NCBI GenBank assembly: GCA_036873135.1
Contig: JAPTYO010000003.1
Span: 22,778,001-22,842,000, forward strand
Direction of reading: 5' to 3'
Source: Clarkia xantiana subsp. parviflora
Taxonomy: Eukaryota; Streptophyta; Magnoliopsida; Myrtales; Onagraceae
DNA length: 64,000 nt
A program made the position numbers and the translations under genes. Shown here one piece after another: positions 23,936 through 35,659 of this stretch (within the stretch, counting starts at the first letter, position 1; every line of letters begins with the position of its first letter). The notes below the pieces were generated by a model. That model did not search any database and was not told the DNA's origin. It was given only the letters and a program-made list of their open reading frames with translations.

Positions 23936-24410
23936 TTATTCCATAGGGGTCGGTCGTCCTCCTTCCTCTCGAGGATCCTCATCTGTAACAATAGAGAAGG
24001 TTTCCTTTTGGTTACACCTCCGGAGGAAATTAGCGTAACACTGTCGAGATGCCTCTTGGTCGCCCCATACTTCTCCCATTCCGTGATGAGTAGGAAACCG
24101 CATGACTTGATGAACGGTGGAAGGAACGATGTAATTGGGGTTGAGGGTGGTTCTTCCCAATATTGCATTGTAAGCATTGATATGGTCGACCACCACAAAA
24201 CGGATTGTTAAGTGTAGGGTCTTCCAGCCTTGACCCAGAACCACTGGAAGCTGAATTGCCCCCAGGGGATATGTTGTTCTTCCAGCGAATCCTACCAATG
24301 GGGATGTCATTTCTTGTAGATATTTCTTTTGTACCCCATTGCAGCGATGACCTTAAAATCGATTACATCAGTAGAACTTCCTCCATCTACGAGTACCTTC
24401 TTTATTTCAA
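23936..24410 (-). pseudogene. Aspartic protease region of the Tat element
   Basis: The active-site motif VLVDGGSS is encoded near 24375-24400. It runs into a stop at about 24310, after which another frame continues with YNAILGRTTLN, the conserved second half of this protease family. The order gag-protease-RT is normal for gypsy elements. Confidence 0.8.
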
Positions 24411-24473
24411 AGTCATTGATTCGAGCTGTGATTACCAAGGCGTCTTCATGAGGTTGAGAAGCTTCATAAAAAT

Positions 24474-25190
24474 TTATGTTGAGAAGGCGATTGCCATGGG
24501 TTCCAACGCCCTTGGTCTTTTGTGATCAGTACCGATCGAGGCGATGTCTTGAGCTGCATAAGCGTCTCGAGCCGAGCTCGACTCTCCTTTGGCTGCGAAT
24601 CCTCCCGACAAGACATTAATGCCATCGTTCGGGGGTGTCCTCCATCTCCTTTGTTCATGAGAACGATGGCGATGGTGACGTTGAATATCTTCTTGCGTAA
24701 ATTCCAACTCTCTCCTTTCGAGGAGACAGTCTTCGATATCATGCCCCTCTTGTTGATGATATTCACAACAAGGAGTATGATGACGACTTTCTTCATTTAG
24801 GTGAAGTCTTTCTAACCTTTGTTGAGTTTGTCGGAATTCTCTTGACGAGGCTTTTCGCATGAACGAGCTCTCGCATTGACCACGTGGTGGCTCTTGCTGA
24901 TGGTGGCGATACATCCGGGCTCGCTCCACCTCTACGTGGAGAGTCGCTCGTTGCATCATTTCTTCTAAACTTCCCACCGATTCCGTGTATTGAGTGATGG
25001 CTAAGGATCCAAATTGAGATCCCAATCCTCTGAAGAATACCCGGATGGCTTCTCTCTCCGAGAGTTCACCTCCGGTATATCCTCCTTGAAATCGCCTAAA
25101 GTAATTTTCCAAGGTTTCATTTGGTCCTTGGAATATACCTTCGGCTATCCGTGCTTGATTTTGTCTTGCTCGATTCCTTGGTAGTGCCAT
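24474..25190 (-). pseudogene. gag of the Tat element, shortened
   Basis: The frame starting MALPRNRARQNQAR just after the primer-binding site contains the gag core (FQGPNETLENYFRRFQGG) and a zinc-knuckle-like CEYHQQEGHDIEDC with C-x2-H-x4-H-x4-C spacing. About 240 residues is short for this lineage; the N-terminal part appears deleted. Upstream in-frame sequence to 25316 is LTR and leader, not gag. Confidence 0.8.
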
Positions 25191-25206
25191 GAATTTTTTA
25201 TCTTTG

Positions 25207-25224
25207 TTCCCACAGACGGCGCCA
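25207..25224 (-). other. Primer-binding site of the Tat element
   Basis: On the minus strand, two T residues after the LTR end is TGGCGCCGTCTGTGGGAA, which starts with the TGG expected from pairing to a tRNA 3' CCA. The exact tRNA is not assigned here. Confidence 0.75.
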
Positions 25225-25226
25225 AA

Positions 25227-25935
25227 TGTAGGATCAAAATGACGTGGCCTTGAACTTCGGGTAACGGACTTCGAGATATCGCCGTAGGCTAGCTCTCTTA
25301 GGTATCTTTTTGGCATATTGGGTACTTACTTTCCTTTTGAGGCTTTGTGTGAGGCGAGGACCTGAAAAGGGGTGGGGATGACCCTTGATTCCACTCTGAA
25401 GTTTAAGTCGGTAATGGATTTGGAGAGAATAATATGAAGTATTAAGCAAAAACTTTTGTAAGTATTGAGAGGGTTCCATATTTAGAGGAAAAGATTACCG
25501 ACTTCAAGTGGCGGCTACTGTGCCCTGATTGGCTGTTTAATGGCGGTGGATGCCTTTCTCTGATTGGTTGGGGAAAGACGGTGAGAAGTCAGTGTAGGTG
25601 ACGTCGCCAGCTGGTGCCTCTTCCTTAGGAGGAAGGTTTCGTGGTATGGAGAACGGCGAGCAGGTCTCCACCTGTCCTTTCCTTAAGAGGGATGGTTTCT
25701 CCTAAATTCCTGATGATCGGCTCGACTTGACTCGCACCTTGAGAAGGGAAGCTTTGGTCTTCGACTTGACTTACTCTTTATGGTTGCTGTCTGTGAAGTC
25801 GACTTCTTTTTGTAGGATAGTCGACCATTCATCTTCATCTCCTTATTTTGTACTCGGATGGTCGACCATATATTCTTTTGATCTCGACTTTTATTCTGTC
25901 GACTTGTACTAGGTTGCCTCGAATCATATCCAACA
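25227..25935 (-). repeat. 5' LTR of the Tat element
   Basis: 709 bp, uninterrupted. It supplies the reference for reconstructing where the 3' LTR was split. Compared with the 3' LTR it shows scattered substitutions and small indels, so the insertion is not recent. Confidence 0.9.
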
Positions 25936-26045
25936 CCCGTAATCTAAGATTACGTACTAACTTCATTCACTGTAATGTGAGATTACATCCAAAAACTGAT
26001 GTAAAGTAAGATTATGTCCAACATTACGGAGTGTTATTATTTTAT

Positions 26046-26076
<31 letters not shown>

Positions 26077-26244
26077 TTTATTATTAGATGTTTATTTCGT
26101 ATATACTTCATAACTCATTATTATAATAAAAAATAATGCACATGAAGTTTGTATAAAATGGCTAAAGTCTTTTTCGTTGCATTTTTTTAATGAAAATTAA
26201 CTTATAAAACTATATAAAATGTTTTAATTAATAAAATCTTAATC

Positions 26245-26505
26245 GTGCGGAACTACTCGAAAATTGCAGTACCACTCACGGACTTGCTCAAGAAGAACCG
26301 AAGGTGTGAGTTGTGAAATCCGGTGTCCTCAACATCGAACATCTTATGTCTAGCCTCTCGTGTCTCATCAAGTACAACCAACGACGAATTAGGGGCCTCG
26401 AGCTTCTCCATAATCTGGGCATACTTGCATTCATCTACATCTCGTGACACAAGATTATCCACATAGACCTTAAAGGTCAATTCATGATCTCGATATCAAA
26501 TTTAT
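26245..26505. other. GC-richer insert of unknown origin in PIF-like copy 2
   Basis: Absent from copy 1, where the flanking AT-rich text runs straight through GTGCGTATT. The insert contains a 75-codon minus-strand frame (26253-26480) starting MTFKVYVDNLVSRDVDECKY. I do not recognise the protein. It could be a captured exon fragment or a remnant of another element. Confidence 0.4.
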
Positions 26506-26706
26506 GCGTATTGAGTTTAAGTATTTAGTTTTTTAAGTTTATAAATGACTATAAAATTAACCACGTAATATAAAGTTTAAGAAGTTAGGTGCTGTAAAAA
26601 TATATTTTTTTTAAATCTTATCATATTAATATGTAATATACTTTTATATAGATTAATACAATAACAATATGTAATCTTACATTACGTCCATCCAAACGCT
26701 CCCTTA

Positions 26707-29092
26707 GTGATTTTTTTTTTACAGTTATCAAACTTTTTTCACTGGTATCTTAAATGCCAGAGCCTAGTATAATCCCGCTCCAGCAGACCAGTCTATAAAA
26801 GGTAAAAACTAGTCATGAATATTTTTTAATTTCTAAGATTCATACGGAATCTGCACATAATTAGACCTATAAAGAATGAAGTGCTCGACCGTTTTCAAGC
26901 TAACAACTTAATTATTTGGATGCATTTCCAAGAACAACAGTTAGGAAGTTCTGAAATTCACACTGTGAAAATTTGTGAGTGTTTTAGAAAGTGATTTCAA
27001 AATCTGAATGTCTTCATAATTCCTGCCCAGCTCCTCCTATCAGATTCGAGAATTTATATTTTCAATATTTTTAATTTGTACGTTCTCTTACTAAAGGATT
27101 AGAAAATATTAGATTAAGTTATTGGAGTGACTTGGTTTTATTAAATGAAAGAGAGAAAAACATTATTTTGTTCATCGCAGATTATTAGCAATTAATAAAA
27201 CAGGATGGAAGAGGATAACGGAAGCTACATCGTCAATGACTCAATATTAAGTTATCAAATTATTTCCATATATTGTCCAATATTGCTGATCTAATTTTCC
27301 AAAATAAAGAATAAGCAAATTAAAGTAATCAAAATTGGTTAGGTTTGGTTTATAATGTTTGGCTGGGGTGTAAGTATTTCTATCGAACCTTAATTTAATA
27401 ATTAAATGGAGTGAAAGAAAGATATGAACGAAGTCTAATTTATAAGGTTTTTTAAAGATAATTTCGCCTTTATTTATTTATAGAATAAAACTCTATTTTA
27501 ATGACAAGCTAGCAGGAAGTGTCTCTACTAATGTAGAACTTTGTCTGGACTCCACGTGAAAGAAGAATAAGCCGAACATAATTAATGACTAATATAATTG
27601 GCAATCGTCTATAAAGAGTCGTCGGATAGAGGAAATAGAAAGAACATAACATAAGTCAAGGATACAATAGAATAAGGTAACTTGTCCATTTATTATGTAT
27701 GTGGAAGTAAAGTATTGATGATATATGAATAAATATAACTAAAGCAAGGCTATAATTTTTTTTAGTGAAGTCGTTATTTATTAATACAGTATATTCATTA
27801 AATCTAGACGAAATAGAAACTTTAGTTGCATTTCAGAATATTAATTTTTCATTTACCCGATTAGATAAAAATGTAGTGCCTTAACATGTTTTACAATTAC
27901 CCAAATACAGACTTCAAAATAATAATGGAGAAACCCATGTAATATAGTATGGTGCTCCTTCACGTCATCATTTAATCAAGAGGTTAAGAGTTCAAACCCT
28001 TCTTACAAACTAACTAATTTAGTGCGAGTGATGATATTTATATATGGAATAAATACGCTATATATATTGATATACTGTTTATCATTACCTCCTGATAAAT
28101 TATCATAGAGAGAAATATGATGACCCGTAGAATAGGAGTGGCAATTCGAGGGGTGGTCAGCCCAAACACGGTCTAACATAAACTGTACAAAAAACCTATA
28201 GTAAATTAAAAAAAATAATTAATATTTAACCATTTTAGTTTAAAACATAGTGTTATATCGTGTTATCATGTTGTGTCACTAATATCAAACACAAATCTGT
28301 AATTTTCGTGCCGTGTTCGTGTCGGTCCATCACCCTACCCTAGGATCACTACGCGTAAAACAAAAAAAAAATTAATGGGGAGAAAAAAAGACCCTCGGCA
28401 ATATTTTTCATAGGCAGTAGGAATTAAGTGGTGATTGATATATTTTAAACAATCAAAATAAAAAATTATCAAAACAAAAATCCAAGATCAGGGTACTATT
28501 GCTGATTTCCAACTAGTACTACTAATGGTAGCACAAGTAGAAAAAAGAAGATTGATTTTTGACGTGCAAACTCTGAATTGCATCAGCAAATAATTGTGGG
28601 TTCAATCATATATATATATATATATAGCATACTAACTGTCATCCATTATCAAAAAGATGGAGTTTGAGGTCATGAGCATGATGATGCAGACTTAGTTTCA
28701 GTCTTATTACTTCTATAAATGATTGTTCGCAAAGGAGGCATTACTGAACTCTAGGGCAATTAAGCTAAATTTATCGACTAGAAAACCGGAAATGAAAATT
28801 TATATCTATTCATAGACACATTATATAATTTCTTTAAAAAAAAAACCCATTTTTTTTTTTCTCGCATGATGTCTTAACAAACAATGCTCATAATATGCTT
28901 AATTTACACCTAAACTAATATGATATTTATCTGCATTAAGTCGAATCGATACACCATATTATATAATAGTTGAATTTTTTGTTTGTTCTCCGCGGGTGGT
29001 CTTAGGTGGGACCCTAACTAGGAGCAGCACCCGTTTTCCGTAATATATTTACTCCACAACTAAATTAATATTTTTTAGATCGGGGCAGTCTG
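26707..29092. other. Gene-poor AT-rich DNA
   Basis: No coding region is supported. At about 27950-28010 the phrase AAGAGGTTAAGAGTTCAAACCC resembles tRNA-derived promoter boxes and may be a SINE remnant. A short TA microsatellite lies at about 28608-28626. Confidence 0.4.
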
Positions 29093-29095
29093 TAA

Positions 29096-29512
29096 GAGCA
29101 TCCACAGTGGTTTTACATAAATTGTATTCTTTAAAGTTGACACGTAGACATTTATGTACACTTTAAGTAATACGTAAATTTAAGACACACGTAAAAAATA
29201 TTTTCTCTACAATCGTATTACTTAAACATATTCCTTAAATATATTTTATTATTAAATTTTCCAACAACCACCAATAAGATATTAGCATTAATTATAAAAT
29301 GAATTAATTTATAATAAAAAATTGGTTACGTAATATATAGTGCATTACTTAAATTTAATGAATGCTTTATGTAAAAACATAAATTTACGTGCGGGTCCCA
29401 TCTTTAAGGAATGCTATGTAAAACCACTGTAGATAGTTTTTGTTGCTTTACTTAAATAAACATGTATGACCCACATTTACGTAATCTTTACGTAATACCA
29501 TTGTGGATGCTC
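29096..29512. mobile_element. Tourist-like MITE (417 bp)
   Basis: The termini GAGCATCCACAGTGG and CCATTGTGGATGCTC are inverted repeats, flanked on both sides by TAA (29093-29095 and 29513-29515). A TAA duplication is the Tourist/PIF-Harbinger hallmark. The interior is AT-rich and non-coding. Confidence 0.9.
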
Positions 29513-29801
29513 TAAGGTGTAAAATGTTAATCATAAATATTTTTATAATCTCATATTGATGTTGAATGGTTGAAATATAGTTAAATGATATCAAGTTGTC
29601 CCACTTCATTTCACGCCGCTAAATAATAATGTATACTGTATAGGATTAGGAATCTAATTTCTCTGACATTATACATTATATATATATATATATAATATTA
29701 TATTATATAATAATTATAAACATATATATATAAATTATAATAGTTGACTTGACAGGTTGACCCCCCATTATACATCTCCTCTTCTCGAGGGACAAGGAAG
29801 A

Positions 29802-29930
29802 GATGGAGAGAGAAGAGTCTCCGCCGGGATGGGAGGCTATTGCTGACGGAAGGTATGAACGGCGACGGCGGAGATTCGATGTCGGACGGGAGGGTAAGAA
29901 ACTAAGAATAGAACAACCGTGGGGCCCATG
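29802..29930 (+). other. Short GC-rich ORF, possible gene fragment
   Basis: A 43-codon frame starting MEREESPPGWEAIADG stands out as a GC-rich patch in AT-rich DNA. GGTAAG at about 29892 could be a splice donor. No family is recognised. It may be a captured or orphaned first exon. Confidence 0.2.
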
Positions 29931-30094
29931 ACAACTTCTTCCCCTGATAAATCACCTTACACTTCTTTTATAATATACTATAATATATATAACTATTCCC
30001 ATGGCAATACAATCCCCCTCAACTTTTTACATGGGTAAAGTACATCCTAAACTCTTTTTTATGGACAAAATCATCAACATTTACAACTTATGGC

Positions 30095-30222
30095 TAGGGA
30101 TGGCAACGGGCCTCGGGGCTCCAACCCGGATTTGACCCGCTGACCCGCGGGTCACGGGACGTGTTCAAGGCGGGGCGGGTCCGGATCTAGGGGCGTGGGC
30201 CTTGTAGATCCGACCCGAAGTG

Positions 30223-30256
<34 letters not shown>

Positions 30257-30662
30257 AATATGATGTAATACTAAACAATATTGTTATTATAGTACATATA
30301 TAAATAAAAAGGACCAAATTATAAATAGATGTATATTTAGATTATTAGGATTTAGTGTTTGGATTTGGATTTGTATTTTGTGAAGAATTTGATTTGTTTG
30401 TTAATTGTATTTAATTGGTGTTAGACTTGTGATTTGAATTCATATATAATGTAATATTTTGACAAAAAAAATATATATGTATTTATTGAGAAGTGAAAAA
30501 AAAAAAAAAAAAATTGTCACGCATCGGGGCGGGTCGGAGCCCGGCGGGATTTTTTTTTCCCAGCTGATCCGCCCCGGGAAATACCCACGTCCGAGTTAGC
30601 CAGGCCGACTCGTGGGGCAAGTCCGGGGCTGCGTAAACCCGACCCGCCCATTTCCATCCCTA
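30095..30662. mobile_element. hAT-type MITE (568 bp) with perfect 8-bp duplication
   Basis: The termini are TAGGGATGGCAACGGG and CCCATTTCCATCCCTA. CTTATGGC flanks both edges (30087-30094 and 30663-30670). GC-rich ends with GACCCG/CGGGTC motifs enclose an AT-rich interior that has a TA microsatellite (about 30226-30252). Confidence 0.95.
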
Positions 30663-30732
30663 CTTATGGCAATGATAGTACCTTAGTCTGAGGCAAGGGG
30701 TTGGTTAGTCATGATGGCTTAGGACCGACCCT

Positions 30733-30781
30733 AACTATGACCTGACTTTTTTTTTTTTGGTCTTAAACTATGACCTGACTT
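30733..30781 (-). repeat. Short T-rich insert with 16-bp direct repeats
   Basis: AACTATGACCTGACTT occurs at 30733-30748 and 30766-30781, enclosing a T run plus GGTCTTA (minus sense TAAGACC then poly-A). Confidence 0.6.
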
Positions 30782-31254
30782 AATACTAGTCTTTTAACTT
30801 CAACTTTTATTTGTTCGTAGGGTGTTTTACGGGGCTATCAAAAGAGAGCATCTTCTAATTTTTTAGTCTAGATTTTTAAATAAATACACTTCTATTGACT
30901 AAATTAAACAATGATAAAATTGATAATCGGGAGTACTAAATTTAACCAATTCTATGGTATGTTTAAATCAAAATTCATATTGTTTTAGCACCTGGTACAA
31001 CTTTAAAGACTAAGCTACGTATTCTCCTACTAAATAAAGTTTTAGGATGATTGATCAAGTGATAATAAAAAATTTCACACAACTAACAAATTCATTCAGA
31101 GATTAAAAGTACAAGATTAACATATGACATTAACCTATATTATTTTACCAAATAAAAGGTTATATTATTTAATCACTCAATATAATATAACGATTGTACA
31201 CTTTATTTTTTAATTAGTTAGATATCTCAAGTCAAATATTAATAAATAAAAAAT

Positions 31255-31424
31255 ATTCTTAGAAAGTGTGAAAAAAACTGTGAAAAATCTATAGAAAGCA
31301 TTTCTAGTCCACATGGCAATGCATAACAACATTCTCTTTCTATTTTATGAACAATAATTACTAGACATGTGTCACTTGACAACTTTCTATGAATTTTTCA
31401 CTAAAAATTTCACACTTTAAGAAT
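31255..31424. mobile_element. MITE (170 bp), inverted relative of the 8.8 kb element
   Basis: The left ATTCTTAGAAAGTGTGAAA pairs with the right TTTCACACTTTAAGAAT. The text GACATGTGTCACTTGACAAC is the inverse complement of GTTGTCAAGTAACACATGTC in the 8.8 kb copy. Confidence 0.75.
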
Positions 31425-31504
31425 TTACCCTTTACTAATACGAATTGACCAGATACACGTATAAAGATTATTTTAAGTAAAATTAACATACTATGGGTTT
31501 TACA

Positions 31505-32043
31505 TAGGCTTGGGCATAAAAACCGGTCCGGCCGGACTGGTTCGGAACTGGTCTGGAACCGGACCGTTTGGAACCGGTTCGGAGTGAACCGGTCCAAATT
31601 GGACTGGTTTATAACCCCTAAATTGGAACCAGTCCAAGGGGTATACCAAACCAGTCCAATAAACCAGTCCGGACCGGACCGGTTTTGAACCGCTTTTTAG
31701 TAAAAAAAAAAAAAACGTTTTGACCGAGATTTTTTTAATTTTTTTTTTAAAACCCGATTTTTGACCGGTTTCTGACCGGTTTTGACCGGTTTCTGACTGG
31801 TTTTGGACCGATTTTTATTGATAAAACCGGTCCGACATACAAAACCGGTCAAGAACTTGTTTTTTTAAAAAACAGTCCAAAACCGGTTCTGGACCGGTTC
31901 TGGACCGGTTCAAACCAGTCCAGTTTTTTTTAGACCAACCTAAGCCAAAAAAAACCCTAGTTATTATTGGACCGGACCGTTTAAAACAGTTCCGGTCCGG
32001 TCCGGAACCGGTTCGGCCTGAACCGGTTCAGTGCCCATCCCTA
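31505..32043. mobile_element. hAT-type MITE (539 bp) with perfect 8-bp duplication
   Basis: The termini TAGGCTTGGGCATAAAAACC and GGTTCAGTGCCCATCCCTA are imperfect inverted repeats. GTTTTACA flanks both edges (31497-31504 and 32044-32051). The body is crowded with ACCGGTCC/GGACCGG motifs, like the 17.6 kb element. Confidence 0.92.
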
Positions 32044-32051
32044 GTTTTACA

Positions 32052-34703
32052 GACATCGATTAACTGCCCGATCATCTTAACCCGAGGAAACCTCGGGAAA
32101 CAAATAAAAAAGTAATATTATTTTATAATGCATATTTATTTTATTTTACAGTTTTACTTTTACTATAGTTATTTTCATAAGAAAATTTAGTTATATGGGT
32201 CCCGCCTCCCCTTGAGTGTTCTGATCTGATCTGACAAAACTCACAAATCACAGAACAGAAACACATTACTACACGACAGATGTAGAAGTGACAGACTAGC
32301 GAGGAACGATGTTCTCTCGAAGAATCCTACTCAAGAATATCCCATTTTGCAGATAAGCCCCTAAACTTTGGTGCATTGTGAATCTAGTAAAAGATATATC
32401 GATGGTTTTGAATTTTCCTCAACTATTTTTTTGTTTTCTTTCAAGTTTTCAATCTTTACTAGTAAAAATGTTCAATGAGTTAATTTAATCATCTTTCCGT
32501 CAATAAAAAAAGGCAAAGTTTTCCATTACCAAAAAAATAAAATAATCAAATATATGGAGATAGCATATATTCACTCATTTGTCTCTTGTGTATGAAAATT
32601 AAGAGTCACTATTTTTTTTCTTAAAAACACTCACTGTTCAAAACCCAAGAATAATGCAACCAGCCAACCAATCATCTCTCACATAGCATGGCACGTAATG
32701 ATTCTCAATATATTAATGGATGGATACTGGGAAATTAAGCGGCCTTGCATGATAATTTATTAAGTTAACTAAAAGCAACTGACTTTATAATATTTAGGCT
32801 AAGTACTGAAATATAAAAAGATTAAAGTTTTATTGTGTTATTCATTAAATCTTGGTAGATTTATATCTTAGAAACAACTCACTCCTTTCTTATATATATA
32901 GGGTTCGGCCGAACCACATAAGATTAGTACTTATAATCATTTACACCACCAACAGTGAGAAAGAACTGCACTAATACCCTAGATTGCTTCCTCCCATTCA
33001 AAAGGTACGGATCGTGGAGACTTGTGTCATTCTTCATACCTAACACTTATAGATTAAAGGACACCAACTGCTCGGCGAGTCGTAATACAACCTAGTTGAA
33101 GAAGTTTGGCAGAGCAAGGACTCGAAGAACTAATTAAGTGTGGAGTGAACCATACGAAGGGAAACTTTTTTTAGCCGAAGAACTATGTTGAATTTATCTC
33201 GCCACTACCATTAGTAACTTTATGTAATCAACATATTCGTGACTTATCATATTATTTCCAACAATATTAATATTGTAATGTGATATACGTAAAGAATAAG
33301 ATGCACGTCTTAATCAACTGTTTCATAAGCTTAAACTTATGTGTGAAGACATTTGACACACTCTTATATATGTATATATATATATGTATACTTTAACATC
33401 ATCTCGGCCACATCGGCCTTGATCACACACTTGTGTTTATTGCTATGAGTTTCATTCCGGCCACCTCGGTATTGACCACACACTTGTGTTTATTGCTATG
33501 AGTTTCATTCCGGCCACCTCGGTATTGACCTTACTTTGTTTCCATGCATAATGGACTTCAACTTGATCACCTTAACATTTAATATGAGGTTTTTTTTAAA
33601 ATATATTTTTTTTAAACGGCGTTACTAGGATTAGAATAAGATATGTATCTTAATCAATAATTTTATAATTGAGGGTATTTAGCATATATAACTTTTTTTA
33701 TGTATATTCTAAGTCTCTAACCCATGAATATGTATATGTATAATATATTTTGTCCTTTTATTATAGAGCAAGGTGAAAGTTTGTAGAAAATAGAGTACTA
33801 GATCTTTGTGGTATAGCTTGGTGGAAGTTGAAACTTGAAAGGGAAAAGATTCTTCACTCTTCCAAATTAAGAAATAAACAAAAGAACAATTAATGGCTTG
33901 ATTTAATTAGAGATAATATAAATGATTAGGGTTTCCTTCAAAGTAGTAATTATTTAAGTTGTCATAATTGAAAGGTGTCCAACAGCACCTACTTTATGGG
34001 AATATAAATAACCATGAAATCTTGCAGCCAGTGCTTTAGTGGGTTCTCTTTATCACCAATTCTTTTTTTATCCATGTTTGAGTTTTGATGGGTAGAGAAT
34101 AATAATTAGTGCAAAATTAACACCCACCCATCAGAAACATTCTAGGATTTTGTTCCTTTTGCTAATTAATTAATTAATTGTTCAGAGCAATAAACAATAT
34201 GATTTGGTGTCATTATTTCCATCTAACAGACTGAAAACTTGGGGTTTTCCCAAAATATATATATGATGACTCATATGTAATGGTCAATAGTCTTTAATTA
34301 AAGGTGAAAGTTAGACGATTATTTTGATTGATTAATTGTTTAAAAAATCGAACTGATAAATTTACAGACTGATAAACTTGAAACAAAAATGTTACTTTAG
34401 TTCTATTGATTTCAGCTACAAATTAGTTCATGATTTGATATAGAGTTTCCTAGAGAACTAATGCATGAACTCAAGAATAATCACTTACCTAGCTACTTCC
34501 ATATAGCCTCATTATGGAGTTGTGGAAAAGTTATATGTTCCAGCGAGAGATGCAATACATGCTTACCGGAGATGCAATATGTTAAATCATTCAACATATT
34601 TACCATAAAAATCACTCAATAAGTTTTTTACTATTCGTCGGAATGTAAAATTTTATTGTAAAAATACTTTTTTGTTTAAACAAGTTTATTGTAACAAGAG
34701 AAC
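32052..34703. other. Gene-poor AT-rich DNA
   Basis: No coding region is supported. A TATA-like ATATAAATA at about 34002 has no frame behind it. The 53-bp repeat is listed separately. Confidence 0.4.
33405..33530. repeat. 53-bp tandem repeat, about 2.4 copies
   Basis: CGGCCACMTCGGYMTTGAYC followed by ACACACTTGTGTTTATTGC recurs every 53 bp. The second and third starts are identical over their shared length. Confidence 0.85.
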
Positions 34704-34844
34704 TGATACATTCTGACTGGAATGTTCCCGCCAAATTCCAAATGTGAGTGTGTGGCATATGCCGTAATTATAATCAAGTTTTGGGGCATTTGTATCACAC
34801 TCACATTCGGAATGTAGTGGAACATTCTGATTGGAATGTCTATC
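34704..34844. mobile_element. Small palindromic MITE carrying an E2F-like site
   Basis: The arms GATACATTCTGACTGGAATG and CATTCTGATTGGAATGTCTATC are inverted repeats, and pairing extends to about 57 bp. The left arm holds TTCCCGCCAA (34725-34734), which fits the E2F consensus. The right arm has diverged at that spot. Confidence 0.7.
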
Positions 34845-34984
34845 TTTACTGATTGTAACAATACATTTTTTTGTTAAAATAAGTGTTTGTGATAACAATA
34901 CATTTTTGTCAAAATAAGGTTGTTTGTGACAAAAATAATTGTCAAAACATTCTAGTCTTTTTTTTTTTAAAAAGGAATGGGCTA

Positions 34985-35345
34985 GTAATGGCGACCTTAG
35001 GTCATTCCCCCCTACGTAATGTTCGAGCTCTTCTGCTCACGGTCTGGGTTTTTTCCGACCAGACTTAGCAAGCAACCAGCGCACGCACTGGTCTCGTCAA
35101 CGTAGCCCCACCAACAACCTAGTTTAGTCAACAGGTCGGCACGTGCCTAGTTCTACTCGCCTCTTCATATGCCTGACGCAGTGTGTGGGCCAAGTGGGAT
35201 CTGATATTTTTAAACGGGTCACCGTGAGGTGACGCCCCTAAGGGGTTTCAAACCTGAAATTTTGGAACCAAACCACATGGGAGTATGCGCTCTTGACCAC
35301 TAGATCACCACTGCTGGTGGTAAAACATCCTATAGTCACTACTGA
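34985..35345 (-). mobile_element. SINE-like sequence, minus orientation
   Basis: On the minus strand, TGATCTAGTGGTCAAGAGC resembles a tRNA-type box A, and GGTTTGAAACCCC resembles box B about 60 bp further on. The composition is GC-richer than its surroundings. The ends and target duplications were not resolved. Confidence 0.45.
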
Positions 35346-35659
35346 AAATTCAGGCATTGCAATGTCGAGCATTTTTTAGTAACAAATATCAATTTGTCCT
35401 AATATTGATTGTAACAAAATGTTATCTTTTTGACTAACTAGTTTGTTACAAATGTTATTTTGATAAAGTAGCTAGTTTCAATATATTAAATCTATTGTAG
35501 TGTGTAGTCTTTAGAAGTATTTTTTTTCTTTGGGCTTGAACTTGTGGTAGTAATGAATATTTGATGATTTTTATTTATGGTTTGAGATGCAAATGGTTTA
35601 AGTCTTTTAAGCCTTTGCACCATCTGTAGAAGCATCCCTTTACCAGTATATTAATTGGC

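Larger units (their letters stand above)
13654..25935 (-). mobile_element. Tat-lineage Ty3/gypsy LTR retrotransposon, decayed, minus orientation
   Basis: Read on the minus strand the order is 5' LTR (25227-25935), primer-binding site, gag, protease, RT, RNase H, second RNase H, integrase, 94-bp tandem array, polypurine tract and 3' LTR (19364-19650 plus 13654-14128). Plus-strand LTR edges are TGTTGGG/TGTAGG and CCAACA, so in element sense the LTR begins TGTTGG and ends in CA. Flanking pentamers are TTCGT and CCCGT, which differ by two C/T changes. The coding region has stops and at least three frame changes, so it is not autonomous. The double RNase H places it in the Tat group rather than the chromoviruses or Athila. 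Confidence 0.9.
13539..26703. mobile_element. PIF/Harbinger-like element copy 2, split by nested retrotransposons
   Basis: The left terminus GGTGGTGTTTGGATGG follows TTA (13536-13538). The right terminus (inverse complement GGGAGCGTTTGGATGG) is followed by TTA (26704-26706). A 3-bp TTA duplication is the PIF/Harbinger signature. The flanks at 13539-13653 and 25936-26703 align with consecutive parts of copy 1 at 12241-13504, so the retrotransposon between them is an insertion. A further insert of about 260 bp lies at 26245-26505. Confidence 0.7.

Noticed and set aside
33990..34080. TATA-like ATATAAATA with possible small RNA gene
   Set aside because: No open frame, no convincing foldback and no known plant microRNA sequence recognised nearby.
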